DNA of 43,006 nucleotides from Micrococcus lylae NBRC 15355. GTDB taxonomy: Bacteria > Actinomycetota > Actinomycetes > Actinomycetales > Micrococcaceae. Within the stretch, counting starts at the first letter, position 1; each line of letters starts with the position of its first letter. The stretch lies in NCBI RefSeq assembly GCF_001570885.1, contig NZ_BCSN01000021.1:1-43006 (forward strand), in the 5' to 3' direction. Made by a program: the position numbers and the translations under genes. The notes beneath the pieces were generated by a model, which saw nothing but the letters and a program-made list of their open reading frames with translations, did not search any database and was not told where the DNA came from. Below, piece by piece: positions 16,788 through 24,537 of the stretch.

Positions 16788-16856
16788 GGATGTCCTGCCT
16801 GCCTGCGGATGTCCTGCCTGCCTGCGGATGTCCTGCCTGCCTGCGGATGTCCTGCC
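16788..16856. repeat. Tandem repeat, 19-bp unit, 3.6 copies
   Basis: The unit GGATGTCCTGCCTGCCTGC is repeated identically at 16788, 16807 and 16826, followed by a 12-nt partial copy at 16845. It lies in the noncoding space between fabF and the RNHCP gene, 7 bp beyond the RNHCP stop codon. It contains nested CCTG motifs. Identical copies point to recent slippage expansion. No coding role is apparent. Confidence 0.9.
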
Positions 16857-16863
16857 GGACCGC

Positions 16864-17190
16864 TCACCACGGGGTGTTGCGGGACTGGATCCTCATGATC
16901 GCCTCGCGGTCGTCCGGCTGGCGGCAGTTCTCGGCCACCTTGTTCCGCTGCCGGTGCCCGCAGCGGGAGCACACGTGGACGATCTGGAAGCCCTTCTTCG
17001 GGTGGTAGTCGATCTGCTCGGCCGTCATGACGCCCCGGCACTCGGAGGCCCGGTCCCCCGGCATGACGTCCACGTGGACGGAGGCCAGGCAGAACGGGCA
17101 GTGGTTCCGGTAGGAGCCGTTGTTCAGCGGCAGCACGTGCTTCCCGCAGGCGGCACAGTCGAACTCCGTGTTCTCGGTGGACCGGGACAT
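16864..17190 (-). CDS. RNHCP zinc-ribbon domain protein
   Basis: A 108-residue small protein with four Cys-containing knuckles: Cys12-x2-Cys15, the eponymous YRNHCPFC (Cys31, Cys34), Cys51 in ECRGVM, and VCSRCG (Cys74, Cys77), plus Cys89. The RNHCP family is widespread and functionally uncharacterised. The paired cysteines suggest one or two structural zinc sites, as in zinc-ribbon RNA-associated proteins. The ATG at 17190 has AAGGAG 10 nt upstream. The longer frame upstream is Arg/Pro-rich noise. It is monocistronic, converging on fabF and separated from DUF3145 by a terminator. Function is not known. Confidence 0.85.
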   Translation of the reverse strand: MSRSTENTEFDCAACGKHVLPLNNGSYRNHCPFCLASVHVDVMPGDRASECRGVMTAEQIDYHPKKGFQIVHVCSRCGHRQRNKVAENCRQPDDREAIMRIQSRNTPW

Positions 17191-17307
17191 GGGTGAGGGG
17201 CTCCTTCGGCGTGGGGACTGCTGACAGCGTAGCCGGGACGGCGGCCGGGGACGTCTGGGCGGCACGAGCCTGTGCGGGCAGCGGCCGGGTCTGAAGCCGA
17301 GACACGA

Positions 17308-17341
17308 CGACGGCCCCCGCCATCCGGTGCGGGGGCCGTCG
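17308..17341 (-). terminator. Terminator after the DUF3145 gene
   Basis: A perfect 13-bp stem (CGACGGCCCCCGC and complement) with an 8-nt loop lies 125 nt beyond the DUF3145 stop. The minus-strand tail TCGTGTCT is slightly U-rich. Confidence 0.7.
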
Positions 17342-17411
17342 GTCTGTGCCGGCCGGGGACCGTGGGAGTGTGGCCGCCTCCGCCCGCTGCCCGCCGCACA
17401 GTGTCGAGGAT

Positions 17412-17450
17412 GCGCGGGAGCGCAAGGTCGGGGACGCGCGGGAGCGCAAG
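17412..17450. repeat. Direct repeat of 15 bp, spacing 24
   Basis: GCGCGGGAGCGCAAG occurs at 17412-17426 and again at 17436-17450, just beyond the DUF3145 stop codon. Each copy contains the self-complementary GCGC. No function is evident. Confidence 0.6.
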
Positions 17451-17466
17451 CGGACGACTCAGGCGG

Positions 17467-17970
17467 TCAGCCGACCTCGCGGAGCCAGCGGACGGGGGCG
17501 CCCTCCACGGCCTGGCGGAACGGCTCGAGCTCCTCGTCCCAGGCCTCGCCGAGAGCGAGGGAGAGCTCGTGGAACACGGCGGTGGGGTCTCCGGCGCCCT
17601 GCTCGTAGGCGTAGCGGATGCGGTCCTCGGACACCATGATGTTGCCGGTGACGTCGGTGGTGGCGTGGAAGATGCCCAGCTCGGGGGTATGGGACCAGCG
17701 CGAGCCGTCGCAGCCGGCGGAGGCCTCCTCGGTGACCTCGTAGCGCAGATGGGCCCAGCCGCGGAGGGCAGAGGCCAACGCCGCGCCGGTGCCCTGCGCG
17801 GCGGTCCAGTGCAGTTCAGCGCGGTAGTGTCCGGGCGCGGCCGGCTGCGCCGACCAGTCGACGCTGACATGGGTGCCCAGAGCAGAGCCCAGTGCCCACT
17901 CGACATGCGGGCAGAGCGCTGCAGGGGCGGAGTGGATGTGGACCACTCCGCGGGTCTCGACGTGGGACAT
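17467..17970 (-). CDS. DUF3145 family protein
   Basis: A 167-residue actinobacterial protein of unknown function. Family features visible are GVVHIHSAPAALCPHVEWAL at the N-terminus, HWTAAQGTGAALASALRGW, LRYEVTEEAS, and the C-terminal ELEPFRQAVEGAPVRWL. The composition is that of a soluble cytosolic protein with no signal or membrane helix. The ATG at 17970 has a strong GGAGGAA 4 nt upstream. In other actinobacteria this family is frequently found next to the fabD-fabF cluster, as it is here, so a link with fatty acid synthesis is a reasonable guess with no direct support. Confidence 0.85.
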   Translation of the reverse strand: MSHVETRGVVHIHSAPAALCPHVEWALGSALGTHVSVDWSAQPAAPGHYRAELHWTAAQGTGAALASALRGWAHLRYEVTEEASAGCDGSRWSHTPELGIFHATTDVTGNIMVSEDRIRYAYEQGAGDPTAVFHELSLALGEAWDEELEPFRQAVEGAPVRWLREVG

Positions 17971-18070
17971 GTTTCCTCCGGATGCAGTGCGGTACGTCTT
18001 CCCCTACGACCACGCTGCTCTGACGCCCTGGGTGAGGGCCCGGCGGTGTTCCACGCTCTTCGGTTGTGAG

Positions 18071-18126
18071 GACGTGTCACCCCTGCCTCCTCCGTCCTGG
18101 GACGGCGACGACGACGCTGACACGTC
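18071..18126 (-). terminator. Nested inverted repeats after xerC
   Basis: A 9-bp perfect outer repeat (GACGTGTCA at 18071-18079, complement at 18118-18126) encloses an inner CCGTCC/GGACGG hairpin at 18092-18105. It lies 72 nt beyond the xerC stop and about 100 nt upstream of DUF3145. Most likely it ends the long lepB-to-xerC unit. Confidence 0.5.
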
Positions 18127-18198
18127 GGGTCCATTGTGCACCCTCCGACGGGTGCGGGCAACGACGGCGGCCGATTCCGTCGCCGTGTCGTGACCGGC

Positions 18199-19236
18199 TC
18201 AGGCGCGCGGGTGCGCCTGCCGGTATCCCTCGCGCAGGCGGTCGATCGACACGTGTGTGTAGACCTGGGTGGTCTGGAGGGAGGAGTGTCCGAGGACCTC
18301 CTGGACGCTGCGCAGGTCCGCGCCGCCGTCCAACAGGTGGGTGGCGGCGGTGTGTCGGAGGGCGTGCGGCCCGCGGGCCGAGGTGTCGCCCAGTCCCTCC
18401 AAGGATCGGTCGACGACGGCACGCACCTGGCGGACGCCGATCCGCCCTCCACGTGTGCCGAGGAACAGCGCCGGTCCGGAGGCGGCGCGAGCCAGCCGGG
18501 AGCGTCCGTGCTCCAGCCAGTCCTCGAGTGCCTGCGCGGCGGGACCTCCATACGGGACGGTGCGCTGGCGGTCTCCCTTGCCGACCACGGTGAGCGTGCG
18601 CCGAGCCCGGTCCAGGTCGTCCACGTCCAGTCCCGCAAGCTCGGCCACGCGGATGCCGGTGGCGTAGAGCAGCTCCAGTACGGCGAGGTCGCGGCGCGCC
18701 ACGCCGGCCGCGATGGGATCCTCGGCTTCATCCGCGGCGGCGACCGCCTCGGACAGGCCGGACAGGAGACGGCCCACCTGCTGCCGTTGGAGCACCGGCG
18801 GCAGCGTGGAGTCGGCCGTGGGAGAGGCCAGACGGACGGTGGGGTCGTCCTCACGCAGGCCCTCGCGCACGGCCCAGGCCATGTAGGTCCGCACGCTGCT
18901 GACACGACGGGCGAGCGTGGCGCGGGCCAGGCCGCCGCGGGCCATCCCGGCCAGCCAGCGCCGCAGGTCGGTGAGGTCGACGGCGTCCAGGGCACTCACC
19001 CCGGTCGGGGCCGCCGGCCCGGTGGTCTCCGGATGCTCGATGCGCAGATGCACGAGCAGGTCCCGCAGGTCGGTCTCATAGGCGCGGACGGTGTTCTCAC
19101 TGCGGTGCAGCTCGTGGCGTTGGTGATCCGCGAACGCCTCGAGCCTCGCGAGGTCGGCGGCGAAGCAGTGGTCGCCGATCTCTGCGCCGGAGCCCCGGCG
19201 GGATGCCTCGGCGCGACGGTCCTGGTACGGGGTCAT
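18199..19236 (-). CDS. xerC: Tyrosine recombinase XerC
   Basis: Site-specific recombinase that resolves chromosome dimers at dif together with XerD. 345 residues, slightly long because of an acidic insert at about 165-177. The SAM-like core-binding domain is at about 25-130, including SENTVRAYETDLRDLL. The catalytic domain has the full set: Arg196 (ATGIRVAEL), Lys220 (VVGKGDRQR), His291 and Arg294 (HALRHTAATHLL), His317 (GHSSLQTTQ) and nucleophile Tyr326 (VYTHVS). The ATG at 19236 overlaps the dprA stop as ATGA. Its place in a housekeeping operon, with no attachment site nearby, argues for XerC rather than a phage integrase. Confidence 0.93.
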   Translation of the reverse strand: MTPYQDRRAEASRRGSGAEIGDHCFAADLARLEAFADHQRHELHRSENTVRAYETDLRDLLVHLRIEHPETTGPAAPTGVSALDAVDLTDLRRWLAGMARGGLARATLARRVSSVRTYMAWAVREGLREDDPTVRLASPTADSTLPPVLQRQQVGRLLSGLSEAVAAADEAEDPIAAGVARRDLAVLELLYATGIRVAELAGLDVDDLDRARRTLTVVGKGDRQRTVPYGGPAAQALEDWLEHGRSRLARAASGPALFLGTRGGRIGVRQVRAVVDRSLEGLGDTSARGPHALRHTAATHLLDGGADLRSVQEVLGHSSLQTTQVYTHVSIDRLREGYRQAHPRA

Positions 19237-20600
19237 CCCTTCATTGTGCTCTCCTCGGTGCCGGCGCCGGCGGAGCCTGCCCGCCGAGCCGCGGCCCGCG
19301 ATCCGCGCCGCCAGCGACGATCCCTCTCCTCGGCCAGCCCGGCCCGGGCGAGGCGCTGGAGGACCGGCAGCAGCATCGGCACCGGCATCCCCGCTGCCAC
19401 GGTGAGGCGGTCGAGGGTGGCGTGGGCGCGCACCGGGAGGGCGTCGAAGACGAGCAGCTCCTGCTCGGACAGCGCGTCCTCGGGCCTGGCCTGCTGTCCG
19501 CCGACGGGCGCGGCGGCATGCGCCGAGGGACTCGACGGCGTCCCCGCAGGGCCGTGGGCGGCGGGCAGCGGCCCGCAGGACCCGCCCGCACCGAGCAGCT
19601 CGCGGACCCCGTCCACGTCGGTGACGAGCCGGGCGGGGGTGTCCCTGAGGAGGCGGTGGCAGCCGGCAGAGCTGGGTGAGGTGATCGGCCCCGGGACCAC
19701 ACCGAGCTCCCGGCCGAGGCCCAGGGCGTGGGACGCGGTGTTCTGGGCCCCGGACCGCCACCGCGCCTCGACGACGAGCACCCCGGCGGCCAGCCCTGCG
19801 ATCAGCCTGTTGCGGTGCAGGAAGCGGTGGCGCGTCGGGCTGGCCCCGGGCGGCATCTCGGAGAGCAGCAGGCCCTGATCCATGACGGCGCGCAGCAGGT
19901 CCTCGTGCCCGGCCGGGTAGAAGCGGTCCAGTCCCCCGGCGAGCACGGCGACGGTGGGAGGGCGTCCGTGTCCGGCCTCGAGGGCGACGCGGTGGGCGTG
20001 CCCATCGATGCCGTAGGCGCCCCCGGACAGGACGGTGACGCCCTCGGCGGCGAGCGGTGCCACCACCTGCCCGGTGACCGCCCGTCCGTAGGGGGTGGCC
20101 TCACGGCTGCCGACCACGGCCAGGGTGCGCGCCTGCTCCGGAAGGACACCTGGTCCTCGCGTCCAGAGGGCGATGGGTCTGCGGTGGCCCAGGTCGTCCA
20201 GGCAGGAGGGCCAGGCGGCGTCTTCCGGGACCAGCAGTCCGCCGCCGAGCCGGTGCATGGCCACCAGGTCCCGCTCCGGTGCGAGTGTGGTGGAGCGGGT
20301 GCCCCAACGGCGCAGCCCCGCCGCGAACCGTCGCCGCCAGGAGTCGCCGCCTGCTCCGCACGCTTCGGCGAGCGCGTCCTCCTCCTCGCCGGTCGGTCGG
20401 CACCGGCCGGTGAGGACGACCAGCGCGTGCTCGGCGCCGAGGACGTCGATCACAGTCAGCGCGGTCTCGTCGCCGGGCTCGATGAGTCGCGTCAGTGCGG
20501 CGCGCGCCAGGCGCACGGAGTCCCGGTGCCGTGGCCGATCGCTGGCAGCCGTGGGGGCGTCGAGCCCCGCAAGGGGCCGGGTGGTGGGGTTCGGAGTCAT
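19233..20600 (-). CDS. dprA: DNA-processing protein DprA (Smf)
   Basis: Binds incoming single-stranded DNA during natural transformation and loads RecA. The 455-residue protein has a helical N-terminal region, the Rossmann-like core at about 125-335 with AVVGSREATPYG (161-172), LSGGAYGIDGHAHRVAL and TRHRFLHRNRLIAGL, and a C-terminal winged-helix region rich in Arg/Ala. The ATG at 20600 overlaps the comM stop as ATGA, and the longer upstream open frame is a shadow of comM. It is followed by xerC with the same overlap. Micrococcus luteus is a classically transformable actinobacterium, so a competence role is plausible. Many non-transformable bacteria also keep dprA. Confidence 0.93.
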   Translation of the reverse strand: MTPNPTTRPLAGLDAPTAASDRPRHRDSVRLARAALTRLIEPGDETALTVIDVLGAEHALVVLTGRCRPTGEEEDALAEACGAGGDSWRRRFAAGLRRWGTRSTTLAPERDLVAMHRLGGGLLVPEDAAWPSCLDDLGHRRPIALWTRGPGVLPEQARTLAVVGSREATPYGRAVTGQVVAPLAAEGVTVLSGGAYGIDGHAHRVALEAGHGRPPTVAVLAGGLDRFYPAGHEDLLRAVMDQGLLLSEMPPGASPTRHRFLHRNRLIAGLAAGVLVVEARWRSGAQNTASHALGLGRELGVVPGPITSPSSAGCHRLLRDTPARLVTDVDGVRELLGAGGSCGPLPAAHGPAGTPSSPSAHAAAPVGGQQARPEDALSEQELLVFDALPVRAHATLDRLTVAAGMPVPMLLPVLQRLARAGLAEERDRRWRRGSRAAARRAGSAGAGTEESTMKG

Positions 20601-22192
20601 GCGGCGGCCTCCTCGTCGTGACGGCGGCGCAGGTGCAGGGCGACGTCCACGTCCTCGGCGGCCGGCACGGTGGCCCCGCGAAGGTCCGCGACGGTCCAGG
20701 CCAGCCTCAGCACACGGGCGTGGCCGCGGGCACTGAGCCAGCCGGCGTCGACCGCGGCGTCGGCGGCGGCCCTGGCGGCGGGCGGGACGGCGAACCGACC
20801 CCGACGCAGCAGCGCCCCGGAGATTCGCCCGTTGGCCTCTCCCCATCGTTCGCGCTGGGCGCCGACCGCTGCTCGCACCCGGGCCGCGACCGCGGCGGAG
20901 GCCTCCGCCCCGGCCGGGGATCCCAGCTCCGCCCCTGTGACCGGGGCGACGGTGACCTGCACGTCCACCCGGTCCAGCAGCGGACCGGAGAGTCTGTCGG
21001 CATAGCGTCGTCGTTGCAGCACGGTGCACCGACACTGCGCCCCGGATCCCTCGCCGTAGCCGCACGGGCAGGGGTTCGCGGCCAGGACCAGCTGGAAGCG
21101 CGCCGGGTAGCGGACGGTGCCGTAGGCGCGGTGGAGGACGACCTCGCCGGACTCCAGCGGCTGACGCAGCGCCTCCAGGCTGCGCCGGTCGAACTCGGGT
21201 GCTTCGTCCAGGAAGAGCACTCCGCCGTGGGCCAGTGATGCTGCTCCGGGGCGCGCGAGACCGCTGCCGCCTCCCACGAGCGCGGGCATGGAGGCCGAGT
21301 GGTGGGGTGCCTGGAAGGACGGCCGGGTGTCCAGCCTGGTGGGCGCGGGGCCGTCCGAGCGCAGCGATGCCAGGGCCGCGGCCTCGAGCGCGGTGCGGTC
21401 GTCCAGCTCTGGGAGGATGCCGGGCAGGCGCTCGGCGAGCATCGTCTTTCCTGCACCCGGTCGGCCGGACAGCAGCAGGTGGTGGCCGCCGGCGGCGGCG
21501 ACCTCGAGCGCATAGCGGGCCTCCCACTGTCCGACGACCTCCGACAGGTCGGGGACGCCCTCGGGCGCGGCGAGGGGCGCGCCGGAGGTGCGGCGGCCGC
21601 CGTCGGGACGGCAGGGGCTTCCTGCCGTCTCCCCGGGGCGGACCATGAGGGCCTCGGGGCGCACCCCCGGCACCGGGTCCGGCTTGCCGCCGAAGGCATG
21701 GACCACGTGGTGCAGGTGTGCGAAGCCGCGCACCCGGGCGCCGGGGACCAGTGCCGCCTGGTCGACGGCGTCGGCGGCGACGACCATGTCCGGCAGCCCG
21801 GCGTCCACCGCGGCCATCGCCATGGCGACCATGTCCGATGGCCCGTGCAGGGAGCCGTCCAGGCCGAGCTCGGCGAGGAACACCGGGCCATGGACGCCGG
21901 AGACCTTCCCCTCCGCGGCGTACGCCGCAAGGACGATCGCCAGATCGTGTCCCGCCCCCCGCTTCTGCACACCGGCCGGCAGCAGGTTCACCGTGAGATG
22001 ACGCCGGGTGAGCGGCAGCCCGGCGTTGCGGGCGGCGGAGCGGATGCGGTCACGGCTCTCCTGCAGCGACTGGTCCGGAAGACCGAGCAGAGTGAAGCCG
22101 GGCAGGGACTGGGCGATGTCCGCCTCGACCTCCACCACCGTGCCGCGCAGACCGGCGAGCGTGATCGAGCGGGTGCGTCCGATGCGGCTCAT
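20597..22192 (-). CDS. comM: YifB/ComM-family Mg-chelatase-like AAA+ ATPase
   Basis: ComM is a hexameric helicase that promotes branch migration during natural transformation. The family is also called YifB. 531 residues. The N-terminal Lon-protease-like S5 fold is at about 5-170 (VEVEADIAQSLPGFTLLGLP, AGVQKRGAGHDLAIVLA). The AAA+ core has Walker A GRPGAGKT at 243-250 and Walker B GVLFLDEAPEF. A zinc-knuckle-like ANPCPCGYGEGSGAQCRC follows. The C-terminal Mg-chelatase region ends with the charged RLAWTVADLRG and ADVALHLRRR type sequence. The ATG at 22192 overlaps the yraN stop as ATGA, and there is no good start further upstream. Pairing with dprA fits a DNA-uptake role. Confidence 0.92.
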   Translation of the reverse strand: MSRIGRTRSITLAGLRGTVVEVEADIAQSLPGFTLLGLPDQSLQESRDRIRSAARNAGLPLTRRHLTVNLLPAGVQKRGAGHDLAIVLAAYAAEGKVSGVHGPVFLAELGLDGSLHGPSDMVAMAMAAVDAGLPDMVVAADAVDQAALVPGARVRGFAHLHHVVHAFGGKPDPVPGVRPEALMVRPGETAGSPCRPDGGRRTSGAPLAAPEGVPDLSEVVGQWEARYALEVAAAGGHHLLLSGRPGAGKTMLAERLPGILPELDDRTALEAAALASLRSDGPAPTRLDTRPSFQAPHHSASMPALVGGGSGLARPGAASLAHGGVLFLDEAPEFDRRSLEALRQPLESGEVVLHRAYGTVRYPARFQLVLAANPCPCGYGEGSGAQCRCTVLQRRRYADRLSGPLLDRVDVQVTVAPVTGAELGSPAGAEASAAVAARVRAAVGAQRERWGEANGRISGALLRRGRFAVPPAARAAADAAVDAGWLSARGHARVLRLAWTVADLRGATVPAAEDVDVALHLRRRHDEEAAA

Positions 22193-22647
22193 GGGCGCAC
22201 GTCCGTCAGCAGGTCGAAGCGGGGCGCCTCCCCCGGCACCACGAGCACCGCGACGGCGTCCACCCGCCACGGCTCCTCGCGCCGGGCGATCCCGGACTGG
22301 GCGTGCCACTGCCGCATGAGACGGTGCAGGCGGGCGAGCTTGCGCGGGCCGATCGCCTCGAACGGGTCGCCGAAGCCCAGGCCCGAGCGGGTCTTCACCT
22401 CGACGGCGACCCACCAGCCGTCCTGCAGGGCGATCAGGTCCAGCTCACCGCCGGCGCCGCGCCAGTTCCGCTCCACGACGCTGTAGCCGTGGCCGGCCAG
22501 CCAGACTGCGGCAGCGTCCTCGCCGAAGCGACCGAGAGCGGTGCGGGCGGTGCTCGAGCGGGGCCGGTCCAGGCGCGATCCGGTGGGCGGCTCCGAGGCC
22601 GGGTGGACGGCGGGGTCGGGTGCCGGGGACGTCTTCGGGGTCTGCAT
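22189..22647 (-). CDS. yraN: YraN/UPF0102 family endonuclease-like protein
   Basis: A 152-residue protein with the restriction-endonuclease-like fold of the UPF0102 family, function unproven. The nuclease core is GRFGEDAAAVWLAGHGY (about 39-55), then RNWRGAGGELDLIALQD and WVAVEVKTRSG. These give the Glu, Asp and Glu-x-Lys residues of a PD-(D/E)xK site. The first 35 residues are Pro/Ser-rich and probably disordered. The ATG at 22647 has AGGAGG 8 nt upstream. The gene follows DUF2469 after 107 bp, the largest internal gap after the rplS end of this run, and is coupled to comM by a 4-nt overlap. Confidence 0.9.
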   Translation of the reverse strand: MQTPKTSPAPDPAVHPASEPPTGSRLDRPRSSTARTALGRFGEDAAAVWLAGHGYSVVERNWRGAGGELDLIALQDGWWVAVEVKTRSGLGFGDPFEAIGPRKLARLHRLMRQWHAQSGIARREEPWRVDAVAVLVVPGEAPRFDLLTDVRP

Positions 22648-22745
22648 GGGACCACCTCCTGCCACCACGATGGGCGTCCCGGGGACGGCCGTGCAGGCCC
22701 ACACCCCGAATGTGGAGGACGCAGCGGCCTGTGCAGGACAGGACC

Positions 22746-22774
22746 GCGGACCCGTCAGCCGCCGAAGGGTCCGC
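22746..22774 (-). terminator. Small hairpin over the DUF2469 stop codon
   Basis: GCGGACCC (22746-22753) can pair with GGGTCCGC (22767-22774) around a 13-nt loop that contains the DUF2469 stop codon. It is a weak candidate for partial termination before yraN. Confidence 0.3.
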
Positions 22775-23090
22775 CGGGGCCGTCCGGCGGCAGCGAGAGG
22801 TCGGGGTTCGCCGGGAGCTCCTCGATGTTCACGTCCTTGAAGGTCAGGACGCGCACGCGCTTGATGAACCGGGCGTGACGGTAGACGTCCCAGACCCAGG
22901 CGTCCTCGAGGGTGAGCTCGAAGAACACGTCGCCACCGGAGCGGTGCGGCGTCAGGGACACCTCGTTGGCCAGGTAGAACCGGCGCTCGGTCTCCACCAC
23001 GTAGCGGAACAGGCCGACCACGTCCCGGTACTCGCGGTACAGCAGCAGCTCGGCCTCGGACTCGAAGTCCTCCAGGTCGTCGGCGCTCAC
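22755..23090 (-). CDS. DUF2469 family protein
   Basis: A 111-residue actinobacterial protein of unknown function, highly conserved in the core segment LYREYRDVVGLFRYVVETER and RRFYLANEVSL, followed by FFELTLEDAWVWDVYR and VRVLTFKDVNIEEL. The GTG at 23090 is preferred to the ATG at 23096. It gives the family N-terminus SADDLEDFE, places GGAAGGAG 7 nt upstream, and creates a GTGA overlap with the rnhB stop. A Gly/Pro-rich tail ends the protein. In many actinobacteria the gene follows rnhB, as here. No catalytic motif is apparent. Confidence 0.88.
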   Translation of the reverse strand: MSADDLEDFESEAELLLYREYRDVVGLFRYVVETERRFYLANEVSLTPHRSGGDVFFELTLEDAWVWDVYRHARFIKRVRVLTFKDVNIEELPANPDLSLPPDGPGGPFGG

Positions 23091-23863
23091 GGCCATGCTC
23101 CTTCCCGCCCGTCGTCGGGCCCGGTGTCCTCGCCCCACGCGAACAGCGCGGGCTCCTCGACGCGCCGCACCGGCAGCGCCCAGGATCGGCGGTGGTGGAC
23201 GACGGCGCCGTCCTGCTCGATCGCGGCGCGGTGCTCGGCCGAGCCGTAGCCCTTGTTGCCCGCCCACCCGTAGGCGGGGAACTCCTCGTGCAGCGCGATC
23301 ATCAGATCGTCACGGTACACCTTCGCGGTGATGGAGGCGCCGGCGACCGTGGCGGCCTGGTCCTCGGCCTTCACCACCATCTGCGGGACCGGCGGCACCG
23401 GCCCCGGCACCTCGTCCACGACCTCGCGGCCTGTGCCGCGGGTCAGCCAGTCGTCACGGCCGTCCAGGATCAGGGCGACCGGTTCGGCGCCGGCGTTGCG
23501 GCACAGCACGGACCAGGCCCGACGCCCGGCCAGGGCCAGGGCCGTCGAGAGCCCGTGCTCGTCGATCTCCGCGGGACTGGCCTCCCCGATGCCGACGGCG
23601 GCCGCCCAGTCGAGGACCTCCGGCACGAGGCTCCGCCGGCGGCGGTCCGTGAGGGCCTTGGAGTCCCGGACGGGCGGCGGCGCCTCGTCGGTCGGCACCC
23701 GGACGGCCACGGCTCCGACGACGGCCGGACCGGCCATCGCGCCGCGGCCCACCTCGTCCATGCCGGCGACGAGCAGGGGCGTCTGCGCCGTGGCGCCCCG
23801 GGTCTGGGCCAGGGCGGACTCCAGGTGCAGTCCGGCGGTGATCACGGGGCGGCGCGGGCTCAT
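23087..23863 (-). CDS. rnhB: Ribonuclease HII
   Basis: Removes RNA from RNA-DNA hybrids and single ribonucleotides from DNA. 258 residues. The active site is MDEVGRGAMAGP with Asp36 and Glu37, then ILDGRDDW with Asp134, and the carboxylate in KAEDQAATVAGASITAKVYRD. NKGYGSAEHRAAI is the family C-terminal block. The acidic C-terminal tail of about 25 residues is an addition to the core. The ATG at 23863 overlaps the lepB stop as ATGA. The gene sits in the conserved rplS-lepB-rnhB order. Length and motifs leave little doubt. Confidence 0.95.
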   Translation of the reverse strand: MSPRRPVITAGLHLESALAQTRGATAQTPLLVAGMDEVGRGAMAGPAVVGAVAVRVPTDEAPPPVRDSKALTDRRRRSLVPEVLDWAAAVGIGEASPAEIDEHGLSTALALAGRRAWSVLCRNAGAEPVALILDGRDDWLTRGTGREVVDEVPGPVPPVPQMVVKAEDQAATVAGASITAKVYRDDLMIALHEEFPAYGWAGNKGYGSAEHRAAIEQDGAVVHHRRSWALPVRRVEEPALFAWGEDTGPDDGREGAWP

Positions 23864-24537
23864 CGTGACGCCTCCGGCACGCCGGCGAAGGTGTCCGGAT
23901 CCGACCCGGCGCTCCCCCAGCGGGACACCGGCCACACGCGGGCCTCGGCACGTCCGACGACGTCGTCCACGGAGACGAAGCCGGCGCCCGGGCCGTCCCG
24001 GTGGGCGCGCGAGTCCGCGGAGCGGCTGCGATGGTCGCCGAGGACCCACAGGCGTCCTGCGGGGACGACGACGTCGAACGGTTCCTCGGAGGGGGCGTCG
24101 CCCGCGAACAGGTACGGTTCGGTGACCTCGACGCCGTTCACCGTCAGGCCGGCGTCGCCGGGCTCCCAGCGGACGTGGTCGCCGGGAAGCCCCACCACTC
24201 GCTTGACGACGTTCTCGTCGGTCCGCTCGGGCACGAGCCCGGCGACCCGCAGGACGGAGGTGACGAGGCCGTCGTCGTGCACCGCCGGCAGCCAGCCCTT
24301 GGTGTCCCGGAACACCACGACGTCGCCACGGCGCAGGTCCATCACCTGCGGGACGAGCAGGGACACCGCCACGCGGTCCCCGACCTGCAGGGTGTCCTCC
24401 ATCGACTCGGAGGGTATGTGGTAGACGCGGACCAGGAACAGGCGGATCAGGCCGGTGAGCAGCAGGACGACCGCAACGATCACGAGGACCTGGCGGAGGG
24501 TGGGCCCCACGCGCTTCCACGTGGTGGAGCCGCTCAC
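23860..24537 (-). CDS. lepB: Signal peptidase I (second copy)
   Basis: Membrane-bound serine protease that removes signal peptides from secreted proteins. 225 residues with one N-terminal helix at about 15-36, then the catalytic Ser45 in HIPSESMEDTL and the general base Lys112 in VVKRVVGLPGD. The C-terminal box is WVLGDHRSRSADSRAHR. The GTG at 24537 overlaps the stop codon of the first lepB as GTGA. It differs clearly from the upstream paralogue in the insert between the boxes. Both keep the full Ser/Lys dyad, so both should be active. Division of labour between them is unknown. Confidence 0.93.
   Translation of the reverse strand: MSGSTTWKRVGPTLRQVLVIVAVVLLLTGLIRLFLVRVYHIPSESMEDTLQVGDRVAVSLLVPQVMDLRRGDVVVFRDTKGWLPAVHDDGLVTSVLRVAGLVPERTDENVVKRVVGLPGDHVRWEPGDAGLTVNGVEVTEPYLFAGDAPSEEPFDVVVPAGRLWVLGDHRSRSADSRAHRDGPGAGFVSVDDVVGRAEARVWPVSRWGSAGSDPDTFAGVPEASR

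Noticed and set aside
16788-16856. Possible CRISPR array
   Set aside because: The 19-bp units are directly adjacent with no unique spacers and there are no cas genes, so this is an ordinary tandem repeat.
18199-19236. Phage or island integrase
   Set aside because: The gene is locked by a 4-nt overlap in a housekeeping operon with dprA and comM, and no duplicated attachment sequence or phage gene is near. XerC fits better.
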